64,000 bases of DNA, from contig JAAONU010000019.1 in NCBI GenBank assembly GCA_012932295.1, forward strand, positions 20,655,908 through 20,719,907, given 5' to 3'. This stretch comes from Cyclina sinensis. Taxonomy: Eukaryota > Mollusca > Bivalvia > Venerida > Veneridae. The translations under genes were made by a program, and so were the position numbers. The notes under the pieces were generated by a model. That model worked only from the letters and a program-made list of their open reading frames with translations. It searched no databases and was not told where the DNA came from. This document shows, piece by piece, positions 52,529 to 62,904 of the stretch (positions within the stretch are counted from its first letter, which is position 1; the number at the start of each line of letters is the position of its first letter).

Positions 52529-53552
52529 GTTGCCTTTAATTCCTCAAATTAATAAAGTAAACCAATGAAGAAAAGTGCATCTGACATGGAAATCTAAAAC
52601 CCTAAAGACTAGGATGCCAGTATTTAACTCTGCTAACTGCTGTAGCTGGGCACTTATTATAGTTTTGCCTGGTGTTGCCTCAACAGTATCGAGATTTTTT
52701 ACTGTGTTTACTTGACAGTTATAAGTCAACTAGTTGACAGTTATAAATCAAACTGATGCAAACATTGGAGCTCTCTCATTTCAAGGCAATCTGATTAATG
52801 TGTTAAAAACTTGTACTGGAATGTGTATAAAACTTATTTAAATAATTTATTTATTTTAGACCACATACAAAACATTCAGCCACAAAGTATTCAAAATCAT
52901 AAATAACTATTATTTCTGTGAAGTTATTCAATTACCATTACTCTCAGTCTGACTGAAGCACACGATCTAACTATGGGTAGACCTGAAGGCAACCCATTCA
53001 GTCCTATCTTCTTGATGATCTAGATTTTCAGTATTGTTATCTATATCCCAGCCAATAAGACTGCATCTTATGATGTGTCTTTATGGTTTACCTGTACACA
53101 CAGTGTGTTAATGTTGAGTGTGTAAACTTCTATAGCATGTTTAAATCATCTTGAATATTTTGAAAATATTTTGTGTTTTGTACGATAAATGAATTCTCCT
53201 TCGAGTAATATAAGTTTATTTAAGTTTCAGTTTGTATTTTTTAAATGAACATTAATTAGAGTATGACCATGGTGACGAAAATTTTCAAGTAAAACGGGTC
53301 TGTGAAACATGCAGTATCTATCAACTATCAAAAGCTACTGGAAAGTTTCCCACACATACAATTATCTGAATATTTTACAAGAGTTCTTCATTTGTGATGT
53401 TTATGGCAGAAAGTGACTGAGTTATTTGGGATCCCAGTTAAATATAAATTTTTCACATGACGTGTTCAAATGGTTAAAAAAAGAAACTGATTTACCTTCA
53501 AAAACTTGTAAGCTAGGCACTGATTGGCTGATTGAAAGGTCATACAGACTAA

Positions 53553-54144
53553 GTACAGTACATGCCAGGAGGAACTCACATTTCCACTTCTTCTGTGCAG
53601 ATGCGTAAAAAAATAACCGGAAACAAGGAAAAAGACAGATTTCCTTGATGTCACAAAATTGCAATATTTTATGATAGAGGCAAAATTAATTAGAGTCATA
53701 ACTTACCTGGGTTGTCTGAACATTCAATGAAATGACCATAATGTACATCCCCCAGTTATGGGACTTTTGATGAAATTAGAAATGAAATTCCAAATTGGGC
53801 TTGTGTAAGTTTATTGTCTACTTTCATTTTTGAATTTTTGATACCCAGTCAATTCATTGACAAAAGTTATGGTCAGCTGTTTCGAGTTCTTAAGCAACCA
53901 CTTTTATTTTTCATTCCTTGCATGATTAAATAGGAGTGTACATAAACATGCACATAAGAATGATAGCCTCATTTGTTTCTTGTTAATCTTAAAGCATAAA
54001 ATAAGCAGAAATGCACATTATCTGGAACTCTGTGAGCCTCATTATTGATTAACTTACCTATGAAAAATTTGCGTAACAATTTCACAGACATCTACCGAGA
54101 ATTGACCTTGAGGAAAATATTAGTTCCTCCTGGCGTGTACTGTA
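53553..54144. mobile_element. Element with about 23-bp terminal inverted repeats
   Basis: GTACAGTACATGCCAGGAGG at 53553 is mirrored by CCTCCTGGCGTGTACTGTA ending at 54144. The interior has no open frame of note. Probably a MITE, superfamily not identified. Confidence 0.5.
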
Positions 54145-54422
54145 GCTAGAATACTAAAGGTATCAAAGGTTGTAGCAATCTACAGTGTTGAAAATGTTGC
54201 AATTTTTTCTCTACCATTAATGTGACATAAATCACTTTTAACTAATTATAAAAGGTGTTAGTGATAAAAATTAGTCTAACAATTAATCCAAGAAATTAAA
54301 CTCTTGTCTTAGCTGTTGCAAGAAACAAAGCTTCAGCTTAATTCTAGATTTTAAATAAAGACTTTTAAACCTTTTGGTTTTGGTGGAATAAAAAATAATG
54401 TTATAATTTTGTTCTTTATCAG

Positions 54423-54431
54423 ATGATTTGA
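54423..54431 (+). promoter_or_regulatory. Minimal upstream ORF / in-frame stop before the start codon
   Basis: Right after the acceptor TTCTTTATCAG the exon begins ATG ATT TGA. It is a two-codon upstream ORF ending 4 nt before the main ATG at 54436. A TGA at 54424-54426 is in the main frame, so 54436 is the first usable start in this exon. Confidence 0.5.
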
Positions 54432-54435
54432 AGCT

Positions 54436-56513
54436 ATGAGTACCAGTCCAACTTTACAGCCAGAGAGTGGCGATGCAAGTAAAAAGAGAGAATTGCCAGT
54501 TCAGGATGAACAAACAGGGGAGACAATACCCCACACCCCACCATCCTCCCCAGCTGACATCAGTGCCCAAAACCAGCCTGCTGGCAATGAAAAACTTGGT
54601 ACAAGGGAACTTACTCTTGGAACTGAGGAACTGGATGAGACAGCTCTAATGAGAAAGCTTGCAGGTGAAAGGTACTCTCCTGAAATGGAAAGATCAGAAG
54701 ACACCTGGACAGACAACAGTAGTAAAGAAAAACAACAGGAGGCTGAACCCCATGATTTAGATAAAGATATTGATGCAGTATTAGAAGTTAATGATAATAA
54801 TGGTCAGGTTGACCTTAATAACTCAAAAAATATTCAGAATCAGAATATATCTGTTGATTCTTCAGAAAATTCTGTTTTAGATGAGACAGAAAAGATCCCT
54901 TATAAAACTGACAGCAGCCAAGCTGACCATTCTGAGAGGGCTACTCAAGAACCAGGATCAGAGAAATCATTCACCTCTGACACAGACAGCAGTGCCTTAG
55001 CTGAATCAGTAGTTAAGTCTGTGCTTTATAAGGCAGTTGACATTGTAAAATCTGAAAAGGCCATTGAAACATTGAATGAAGGAGCTGGTTTAGGAAGTCA
55101 GGATGGAGTCGATTTCCCTAAATATGATATGCAAGTAGGTCTGTTTCAGTATCAGGAGATTGAAAAAGAAGGTAAAAAGGAAGATGAGAAAGACTTTGAT
55201 AGTGATGAGGAAAAAGGCATAGAACATACCGAAGAAAAACAAGAAGATGTTATGGTTGGACTGTTTCAGTATACTGATGCTGACGAATCTGATGAAGATA
55301 ATAGTCCTGAGGTTAGTGAAATTCCTGATGTAGTTGAAGAACATATTGAGTCATTAAATGATGAGGAAAAATCCAATATACTTAAACTTTATGGATTAGA
55401 AGGAGTTGAACCAGTCTCACCAAAGTCAGCATCGCCTTCTCAATCTGGTCCCAGTTCTCTTGAAGATAATGGTCAACCAAAAGTACTGGATGTACAAAGA
55501 GAAGTTTATGAACCTTCTACCAGGCATTTCTCTGTGACTAGGGATACAAGTTCATCTGAATCAACACCAAGAGTGGAAGAAAACGGTGTCTTGACTGGTA
55601 AAGTTAACAGTAATCACACAAGCAGTGGTAACAGTGACAGTGAGCTTGAGCATGAACTTCCTGAGAATGTCAAAGAAAGACAAAATGTTCAGAATATAGG
55701 AGAAGATGAAATAGAAGATGCCGAAAAGAAACTTTCTTCAGAAGATTCTGGTAAAGCTGAAAGCAACTTGCCTTCTTCCATCTCTCCTCCACTGGTTCAG
55801 TATGAACCAGTCAAAGAAAATGGCAAATTTAGAATAATAAAAACAACAAAGGAGGGAGGAGGTACATCATATTCAGCTATAAGGGTTGGTGGGGAAGTAA
55901 CATCACCTCGGTCAGTAGAATCTCAGAAAAGCTTACCAAGGGATAATGTTGTCAATGGAACTGAAAGTGAACATACTGTGCAGAAATCTCATGGTGAATC
56001 TTTAGCAGCTAGTCAGAGCAGCCTTAAAAGTGAAAATCTTAAGGAAAATGACACTAAAATAACTGCAGTGAAAGCTGGTTCTCAGGATGGTATTGGGATA
56101 TCAGCTAGTGCTGAAAGAAAAGGTGAATATACAAGAGAATCTGTTGAACTTGATAGGGATAAGATAAGAAAACTTCTGGAAGAAGAAAATGTTCCACTGA
56201 AACTTTCTCTGTCAAAAGATACTTCTTTGTCAAGAGATTCAGGCTTGACAAGGTCACAATATTCTGACCAAGCTGCTTCTAAGCAGTTGAGTCTGTCTCA
56301 ACTTCAGGCTCCAGAACCTGGTCAGGTTCCTGCCAGTATAACATCAGCAGAGAGTGATAGGATCAGATATACCACAAGGGATATAGCTGGTAGAGAGGTG
56401 AAGAGGGTTGGTCCTCAGCCCTATGATTTGAAACAGGACAGGGATACTCTAGCATCTGACAGTAGATATCTACAGATTCCTGAAGCTGAAAGAGTCTCCC
56501 TGGATAGAGACAG
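54436..56513 (+). CDS. Coiled-coil gene exon 1 (first coding exon)
   Basis: Acceptor TTCTTTATCAG before 54423, so a 5' UTR exon lies upstream. Starts MSTSPTLQPESGDASKKREL; donor GACAG|GTAGGT. 692 codons plus two bases. The composition is acidic with many short Ser runs, and two DxMxVGLFQY-like motifs stand 40 residues apart. Confidence 0.9.
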
Positions 56514-59500
56514 GTAGGTTTGAGTTGGGATTGACTTTACAGTGTGTAAAATTACAATAGTTTTGGTTTAAATGTATGGGATGATGGATGGCATGTTGTC
56601 AGTTTTCATTTAAGTCGATATTGTCCAACATGATGCAGCTCTTCTCCCTGTGAATTTTGGAATTGAGGTTGTGTTGTAGTTAGCTCCCTTGCTGTAATAT
56701 CATTTCTAAATCGATATTGGCAATAAACTCAGATTTATAGAAGTAGAAAAGTTTAAGGTGACAACAGAACGACCTTTGATATACACAAACAGCATTACAC
56801 TAGACATTACTAGATCTTGTAAGACGGACTGTATATGTAAAATCCCATGCCAAAATTCCACTTTGCTTAAGCCGCCATTTATTTACGAGTAGGTAACTTT
56901 CGGTATTTCTGCAAGTTAATACTGTTTGCTTTTGTATTATGTCTCAGGGGTCTGTCTGAGGACTACAGCCGGTCAGACAGAACTCGCAATTCTAGCCATC
57001 TCTCCTCCACATATGAAGAAGAATTACTGAGAAGTGCCTATGAACGTGTATCCTTCCAAGGTCAGGAGAAACATCATACTTTGCCAGCAGTGAAATCACA
57101 TGAGACCAGGGCTATCCCAGGATTTAAAACCTTACAGGATCAGCAGGTAAATCTTTTTACCCATATTACCAGTACTATATGTTGTATTGATGTCTTTACC
57201 TGCATAAGTCCACTAAGAGAGTGAGGCAGGGATGAGAATCTTCAGCTTTTTAGCTGATTTCAGAATCTATTCTTTACTCTTAAGATTATAAGTTGTTGCA
57301 GATTCAGCCTGATCTGTTCAAATCTGGTATTTTTGCTTTTTCAGCATTTTTATGTCCCGAAATCTTGTGAACGCAACTCCTCTTAAACCGGATGGCAGAT
57401 TTTGCTTAAACTTCCAGGGATAAACAACCTTAATGTGTAGATGGTGGTAAAGGAAGGATTTTTTGCTGCGACCAAATTTAACAAAATTATGGCCCTTTGT
57501 TGATTTTTTCACTATATACCATATAGAAATTTTGTGAACGCAACTCCTCTTAAACCGGATGGCAGATTTTGCTTAAACTTCCAGGGATGAACAGCTTTAA
57601 TGTGTAGATGGTAGTAAAGGAAGGAATTTTTGCTGTGACCATATTTAACAGAATTATGGCCCTTTGTTGATTTTTTCACTATATACCATATGAATAATTG
57701 AACATATAAATTTTACATTTGTAATTTAATTTAACATGTACATAAGGTTACCTGTAGATCATTTTAGGTATATGTACAGAAAAAATCTTACATACAGGAT
57801 ATACATGCTCTTGTTTATGAGCACTTATGCATAGTGGGGGCATCCGTGTCCTATGGACACAGTTCTAGTTTAAGTGAATATCATTCTCATCCCTGGTGAG
57901 GTCAGTGGGCCGGTCTTTAATTATTGGGAGCTGCTACACTGTTATTTTAAGAGGTCAAGCATTTGTGTACAAAGAAGATGGCACTGTGTTTCCCTGTAAT
58001 AATAGTTAGGTTTTCTGTGGGTCTGTACTAGGTAGCTGTGAAAGGCTATCATGTGAAGTAGCCTCAGACCTATTAATTTGATATAGAAAAAAAAATGTGA
58101 AAATATGATTTAAGTTACATTTACAGTATATTATACCATGCAAACTAAAAGCTTGGCACCCTTGTCTGCTTCAGTGCTAGGCAATAATTGCCGTGAAACT
58201 GACCTTTTGCTCTACATTTTTTTTTATTGCTGTTTTTGTGTTGGTTACCCTTGAATAATGATTACCTTTCAGTCAGTTATGAAGTCATTTGGTACATTTA
58301 TATTTATATTTATATCTCAGTATTGTTGTTGTTACATGGAAGAATTAATTTCACTGTGCAGACTGCTTAAATGCTGATTGTACCCTCTGATTGGCTGAAA
58401 TCACACATGACAAGATATTGCTACCAAATCTTGATTTATCTGTTTGACTGACAGAGCTGCAACAAGCATTGTATGGTCTTGCCTTTGTTGTTACAGAGTT
58501 TATATTTCAGAAACTGAAGTGAAGCACTCTAATTTTGCTAGGCGTAATTTTTTTTTTTCTGCAGGCAAAATGGTCAGACATGTTTCATAAGTTAGAAGAT
58601 GAGCATCGCCGTGAGTTACGCTCTCAATATGAACGTCACCAGTACAACATACAGCGGCTTCAGCAACAGATGGAGCTGGAGTTACAGAAACAACATCTTG
58701 TCATCAGGAAAAAACTTGATATTCATAAAGAGGCCCTAGCTAAAATGTCTCCTGACAGGGACTCTTCTACTAGGTTTGTATCAATCATTGTAGCCTGGAA
58801 ATAATTTTGTAGACTTTGTAACAAGAACATTCTCAAAAGTACCTTCAAATCTCAAGCAGCTTGATGGTTTTATATAAACAGTCACTTTTTAACTTAAGGC
58901 CATTTAGTCTGTACTGCTTTAGATACATGTATGTCAGTTTATTTTATGCCTTAGTTATTGATACAGAAAATATTACTGTGCTAATGATTCTGTTAATTAC
59001 ATAATAGAATAGTAAAAATGTTCACGATGGGTAATTTATTTAGTATTCTATACTAACAAAGCATAATTTTTGTGTCGCCTGCTACAAAGTAGCGCGACAT
59101 ATAGGGATCACTTCTCCATCGTCTGTCTGTCAGTCTGTCCGTCCATCACAAAACTTGTCCGGACTACTCCTCAGAAACTACTAGTGCGATTTGACCCAAA
59201 CTTTAAAAGAATGATCAGTACCATGTCTAGTTGTGCATATCTTCGGCATTTTCCAGTTCATTGATTTTGTCAGAGTTATGGCTCTTATATGATTTTTATG
59301 CCCCCACTTCAAAGAAGAGGGGGTATATTGCTTTGCAATTGTCTGTCTGTCGGTCGGTCCGTCGGTTCGTAGACCAAATGGTTTCCGACCAATAACTAAA
59401 GAATGCTTAGGCCTAGGAACTTCAAACTTGGTAGGGTGATTGTCCATCACCAGTAGATGACCCCTATTGATTTTGGGGTCAAGAGGTCAAAGGTCAAGCT

Positions 59501-62500
59501 CACAGGAACTTTCATCCTAAAAACGGTTTCCGATCAATAACTAGAGAATGCTTTGACCTAGGTTCACCAAACTTGGTATGCTGGTTGGTCATCACCAGTA
59601 GATGACCCCTATTGATTTTGAGGTCATTAGGTCAAAGGTCAAGCTCACAGGGACCTTCATCCTAAAAACAGTTTCCGATCAATAACTAGAGAAGGCTTTG
59701 ACCTAGGTTCACCAAACTTGGTATGCTGGTTGGTCATCACTAGTAGATGATCCCTATTGACTTTGAGGTCATTAGGTCAAAGGTCAAGATCACAGAGACT
59801 TTCATCCTTAAAACGGTTTCCGATCAATAACTAGAGAACGCTTTGACCTAGGTTCACCAAACTTGGTATGCTGGTTGATCATCACCAGTAGATGACCCCT
59901 ATTGATTTTGAGGTCATTAGGTCAAAGGTCAAACTCACAGGGACTTCCATCCTAAATACGGTTTCTGATCAATAACTAGAGAACACTTTGACCTAGGTTC
60001 ACCAAACTTGGTATACTGGTTGGTCATCACCAGTAGATGACCCTTATTGACTTTGAGGTCATTAGGTCAAAGGTCAAGATCACAGAGACTTTCATCTTAA
60101 AAACGGTTTCCGATCAATAACTAGAGAAAGCTTAGGCCTAGAAACTTCAAACTTGGTAGGATGATTGTCCATCACCAGCAGATGACCCCTATTGATTTTG
60201 GGGTCAAGGGGTCAAAGGTCAAGGTCACATTGACCTTGTAGGTAAAAAACGTTTTCCAATCAATAACTTGACAACCCATGTGCCGTTGACCCTCAAACTT
60301 CATATCTGCATTTGTCTTGGCCATTAGATGACCACTATTGATTTTTGGGTCAAAGGTCAAGGTCACATGTATGTCAAAACAATTCAGACCAATAACTTGG
60401 CTACCAAATGGCATCGGGTTTTGTGGACTGTGAGACTTACATTTTAGATAACATGTATATTTGGTCACTAGGTCAAAAGTCAGTCACAATAATCTGGCCA
60501 CATGACTAATTGGCTGCCGATAGGGGGCATACATGTTTTACAAACATATCTTGTTATTTTTAAAGTTTGTCCGGACTACTACTCTTATACTACTAAAGCA
60601 ATTTGAATGAAATGTTACAGGATTGATCAGTACCTCAAGTACTTGTGCATATTTAGCGGGTTTTTTGGTTGAATGATTTTTGGCTGAGTTATGGCCCTTG
60701 AAAAAAAAAAGCATTTTAGCCAACAAACATTCCAGTCACCTCTCAATACAACTGCTTAATTAGCTATCATCATGCGACACATGTGATCACTGATTGCCCT
60801 TGTGTTTTGACAGCCGCATGTTAGCTGTTTGTTGCAGAAATTCAGAAAAATTCTACCTTGGTGTCATCATAGCAGCATGGAGTGTATTGAAAATATTGAA
60901 GTTACCCAAGTAATGTTACAAGAATTTCAAACAGGCATGTGATAAATTCACTCACTTAATTGACTATCTGTGCATTGTTTATACATTCATTCACTTTTTC
61001 CAGATACAGATCAGGAGACAGAAGTTTGTCTCCAGACAGAGGACCAAGGTCACCAGAGAGGTCAGAGGTTGAGAGAAAAAGAAGAGATCAACCAGGTATG
61101 TCAGATTTTATACAGGTTAATCTAGGACCAAACCTTGAAGAGTAAAATCAGATTGCTGTAAGCAAGTAAATTCTGATAAAGATCTGCACAAAATATGTCA
61201 AAGGCCATTCCAGTTAAAAGTATGTATCCCAGCCAGGAAGGCAAAATAAAGAAATGCTTGTAGGGATGATCTTATTCTATATTTAGCTCACCTGAGTAGG
61301 TGTGATCCCACTGTGTCTGGCATCGTGTGTCGTCCATCGTCAACAATTTCTTAAAAACAACATCTCCTCTGAAACCCCTGACTGCACATTAACCAAACTT
61401 AAAAGGAATGATCCTTGGGTGGTCCATTTCAGATTTGTTCAAATGGTTCTGGTCAGTTGCATAAAAAGGTCACAGGGCTAAAAAAAGTTTCAAAAATGCA
61501 AATTAAAACAATCTTCTTGTCAGAAAGTACAAGGCCCAGAGCTTTGATATTGGTATATAACATCATCTATAGGTCCTCTACCAAAGTTGTTCAAATTATG
61601 ACCTTAGTTTCAAATATGGACATTTTAAATAAAGGCTATCGCCTCGGTCAATATTGATTTTTTAGGTAAATATCACATCATATTCACCAGCTAAAATGTC
61701 CATATCTGTATAATATTGCACTTGTCATTTTTAACAGATATACTCAAGTGAGTGATTAAGGGCCAATTTTGCTCTTTTTTCATGTTTTGTAGGATACCAT
61801 AATGATCTGGAAAAGCTCCATGGTGGGTTTGATACAAAGACATGGAGGGAGATATATAGAGAAGTGAGGGAGGAGGAGGAACAAATTCATTCACCATCTA
61901 AACCACTCAAACGGTCCCTGAATGATGATTTCGCAACCCTAGATAGCAGTATTGAAAGGTCAAGGCCATCAGGTCAAAGGTCATCACCACCTGGAATAAG
62001 TGATATATCAAGATCAGGCAGTGGGGAAAGGTCAAGGGAGGCTACTACAGACAGCACACAGAGAACACAAATAAATGCCAGATTTTCTAAAGCAGAGAGA
62101 GATAGATCACTGAGCAAAGAAAGTGGAAGAGCATATGATAGGGAGTTTTCTCCAGAAGGAAGAGACTCAAGGTCATCAGAGAGGGAATCTCTGTCAAGGT
62201 CACTTGGAAGAAAGTCTGTCTCTCCAGAGCCTCTAAGAGGTATGTAGTAACCATTAAATCTACCTTATTACATCCTTAGCTTACTTGTTTTAGCTGGCAA
62301 AACAGACGCCAGATACTGTAACTGAAAGACACTAGTATAATGTCTGATAGCTGAATCAGGGATTTAGACTGAAATTACCCTGAAGATGACATGATATAGA
62401 AAGAACCTCTTTCTAATTTTATACCAGACCATTATACCCTGTATTATTAGGTGACCTCGGGATTCCCGTCAAGAGATAATGTAGCTTTATCATAAAGAAA

Positions 62501-62887
62501 ACTCTTAAATCGTAAATTAGTTGCATTGTATTTTGTCGTCATTACAAATTAAGTATATATCATTATAAATAGCTTATTTGCCAGATATGGCAGATAGGAA
62601 GGAAATTTAAGTATGAACAACTTAAAGAATATATAGATATTTTCACTTTTTAAGTTGTTTAATTCTTTACTTTATTGCTAGATGTGTCTGCTACAGAAGG
62701 AGTTTCCCAACATGTAAGACAGCTATTGGATAATCTGAATGATAGTCGACACAGTTTGCATGACCTGGAAGACAATGTGACCTTTGAACGACCACTAAGT
62801 CACCGTGATGACACAGGAAGTGAAAGGCCACGAGCTGGGGTATACAGCAGCCCTATGCCTTTTCTCAGTAAGGGAAGGCACACCAAG
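54436..62887 (+). CDS. Unidentified long coiled-coil, low-complexity protein (5' part)
   Basis: Six exons, 54436-56513, 56948-57146, 58565-58773, 61004-61095, 61793-62239 and 62682-62887, join in phase into exactly 1,077 open codons and continue past the window. The first exon encodes about 692 acidic, Ser/Glu/Asp-rich, probably disordered residues with two VGLFQY motifs at about 234 and 274. Exon 3 encodes a strong coiled coil (KLEDEHRRELRSQYERHQYN). Exons 4-5 are rich in Arg-Ser-Glu, with many SP and RS sites. Exon 6 returns to a helical segment (VSQHVRQLLDNLNDSRHSLH). I do not recognise the family. Coiled coil plus long disordered phosphosite-rich flanks suits a centrosomal or cytoskeletal scaffold, but this is only a guess. 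There is no signal peptide or membrane segment. Confidence 0.85.
56948..57146 (+). CDS. Coiled-coil gene exon 2
   Basis: Acceptor TTATGTCTCAG, donor CAGCAG|GTAAAT. Encodes GLSEDYSRSDRTRNSSHLSS and TYEEELLRSAYERVSFQGQ, in phase with both neighbours. Confidence 0.87.
57359..57869 (+). mobile_element. Hairpin-ended element, 5' truncated
   Basis: Two cores of 167 bp (GAAATCTTGTGAACGCAACT at 57359; near-identical start at 57526) are followed by AT-rich sequence. The element then has AGTGGGGGCAT, a perfect hairpin GTGTCC-TAT-GGACAC (57846-57860), AGTT and a final CTAGT (57865-57869), which matches the Helitron 3' rule CTRRT. Lies in intron 2 of the coiled-coil gene. Confidence 0.72.
58565..58773 (+). 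CDS. Coiled-coil gene exon 3 (coiled coil)
   Basis: A strong polypyrimidine tract and CTGCAG acceptor; donor ACTAG|GTTTGT. Encodes WSDMFHKLEDEHRRELRSQY, RLQQQMELELQKQHLVIRKK and DIHKEAL, with heptad hydrophobics throughout: a clear coiled coil of about 55 residues. Confidence 0.9.
59071..60804 (+). mobile_element. Outer hairpin-ended element, interrupted by another
   Basis: 5' hairpin GTCGCCTGCTAC-AAA-GTAGCGCGAC (59074-59098), a GTCT/GTCC microsatellite, and one core unit (TTGTCCGGACTACTCC). Then the inserted element 59297-60556, a second core unit (TTTGTCCGGACTACTACTC), GCGACACATGTG and a terminal CTTGT (60799-60803). Confidence 0.75.
59297..60556 (+). mobile_element. Inner hairpin-ended element with 145-bp core units
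   Basis: 5' hairpin CCCCCACTTC-AAA-GAAGAGGGGG (59301-59323), a GTCTGTCGGTC microsatellite, and tandem units whose GTTTCCGA anchors fall at 59381, 59526, 59671, 59816, 59961 and 60106, exactly 145 bp apart. It then diverges and ends with a perfect hairpin ATGTTT-TAC-AAACAT (60533-60547) and TCTTGTTA. Inserted between T and T of the outer element without a visible target duplication. Confidence 0.82.
61004..61095 (+). CDS. Coiled-coil gene exon 4
   Basis: Acceptor CACTTTTTCCAG, donor CCAG|GTATGT, 92 nt. Encodes YRSGDRSLSPDRGPRSPERS, with basic and repeated SP/RS sites. Confidence 0.85.
61284..61780 (+). mobile_element. TAGCTCACCTG-type element with nested repeat
   Basis: Begins TAGCTCACCTGAGTAGG like the 42796 element and ends CAAGTGAGTGATTAAGGGCC...GCTCTTTT, a decayed version of that element's 3' hairpin. 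It carries one core unit and the dispersed repeat also found at 5605. The end abuts the acceptor of exon 5. Confidence 0.72.
61630..61722 (+). repeat. Dispersed repeat, second copy of 5605-5695
   Basis: GGCTATCGCCTCGGTCAATAT, ATCACATCATATTCA and GTCCATATCTGTATA are in the same order as at 5605. Confidence 0.7.
61793..62239 (+). CDS. Coiled-coil gene exon 5
   Basis: Acceptor CATGTTTTGTAG, donor AGAG|GTATGT, 447 nt. Encodes TKTWREIYREVREEEEQIHS, then a Ser/Arg/Glu-rich stretch (SERESLSRSLGRKSVSPEP). The T-rich part of the acceptor is the end of a repeat element. Confidence 0.87.
62682..62887 (+). CDS. Coiled-coil gene exon 6
   Basis: Acceptor CTTTATTGCTAG, donor ACCAAG|GTACGT, 206 nt, ends in phase 0. 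Encodes GVSQHVRQLLDNLNDSRHSL and SSPMPFLSKGRHTK. A repeat element starts 17 bp after the donor; later exons lie beyond the window. Confidence 0.85.
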
Positions 62888-62904
62888 GTACGTGTAGCTT
62901 TTAT

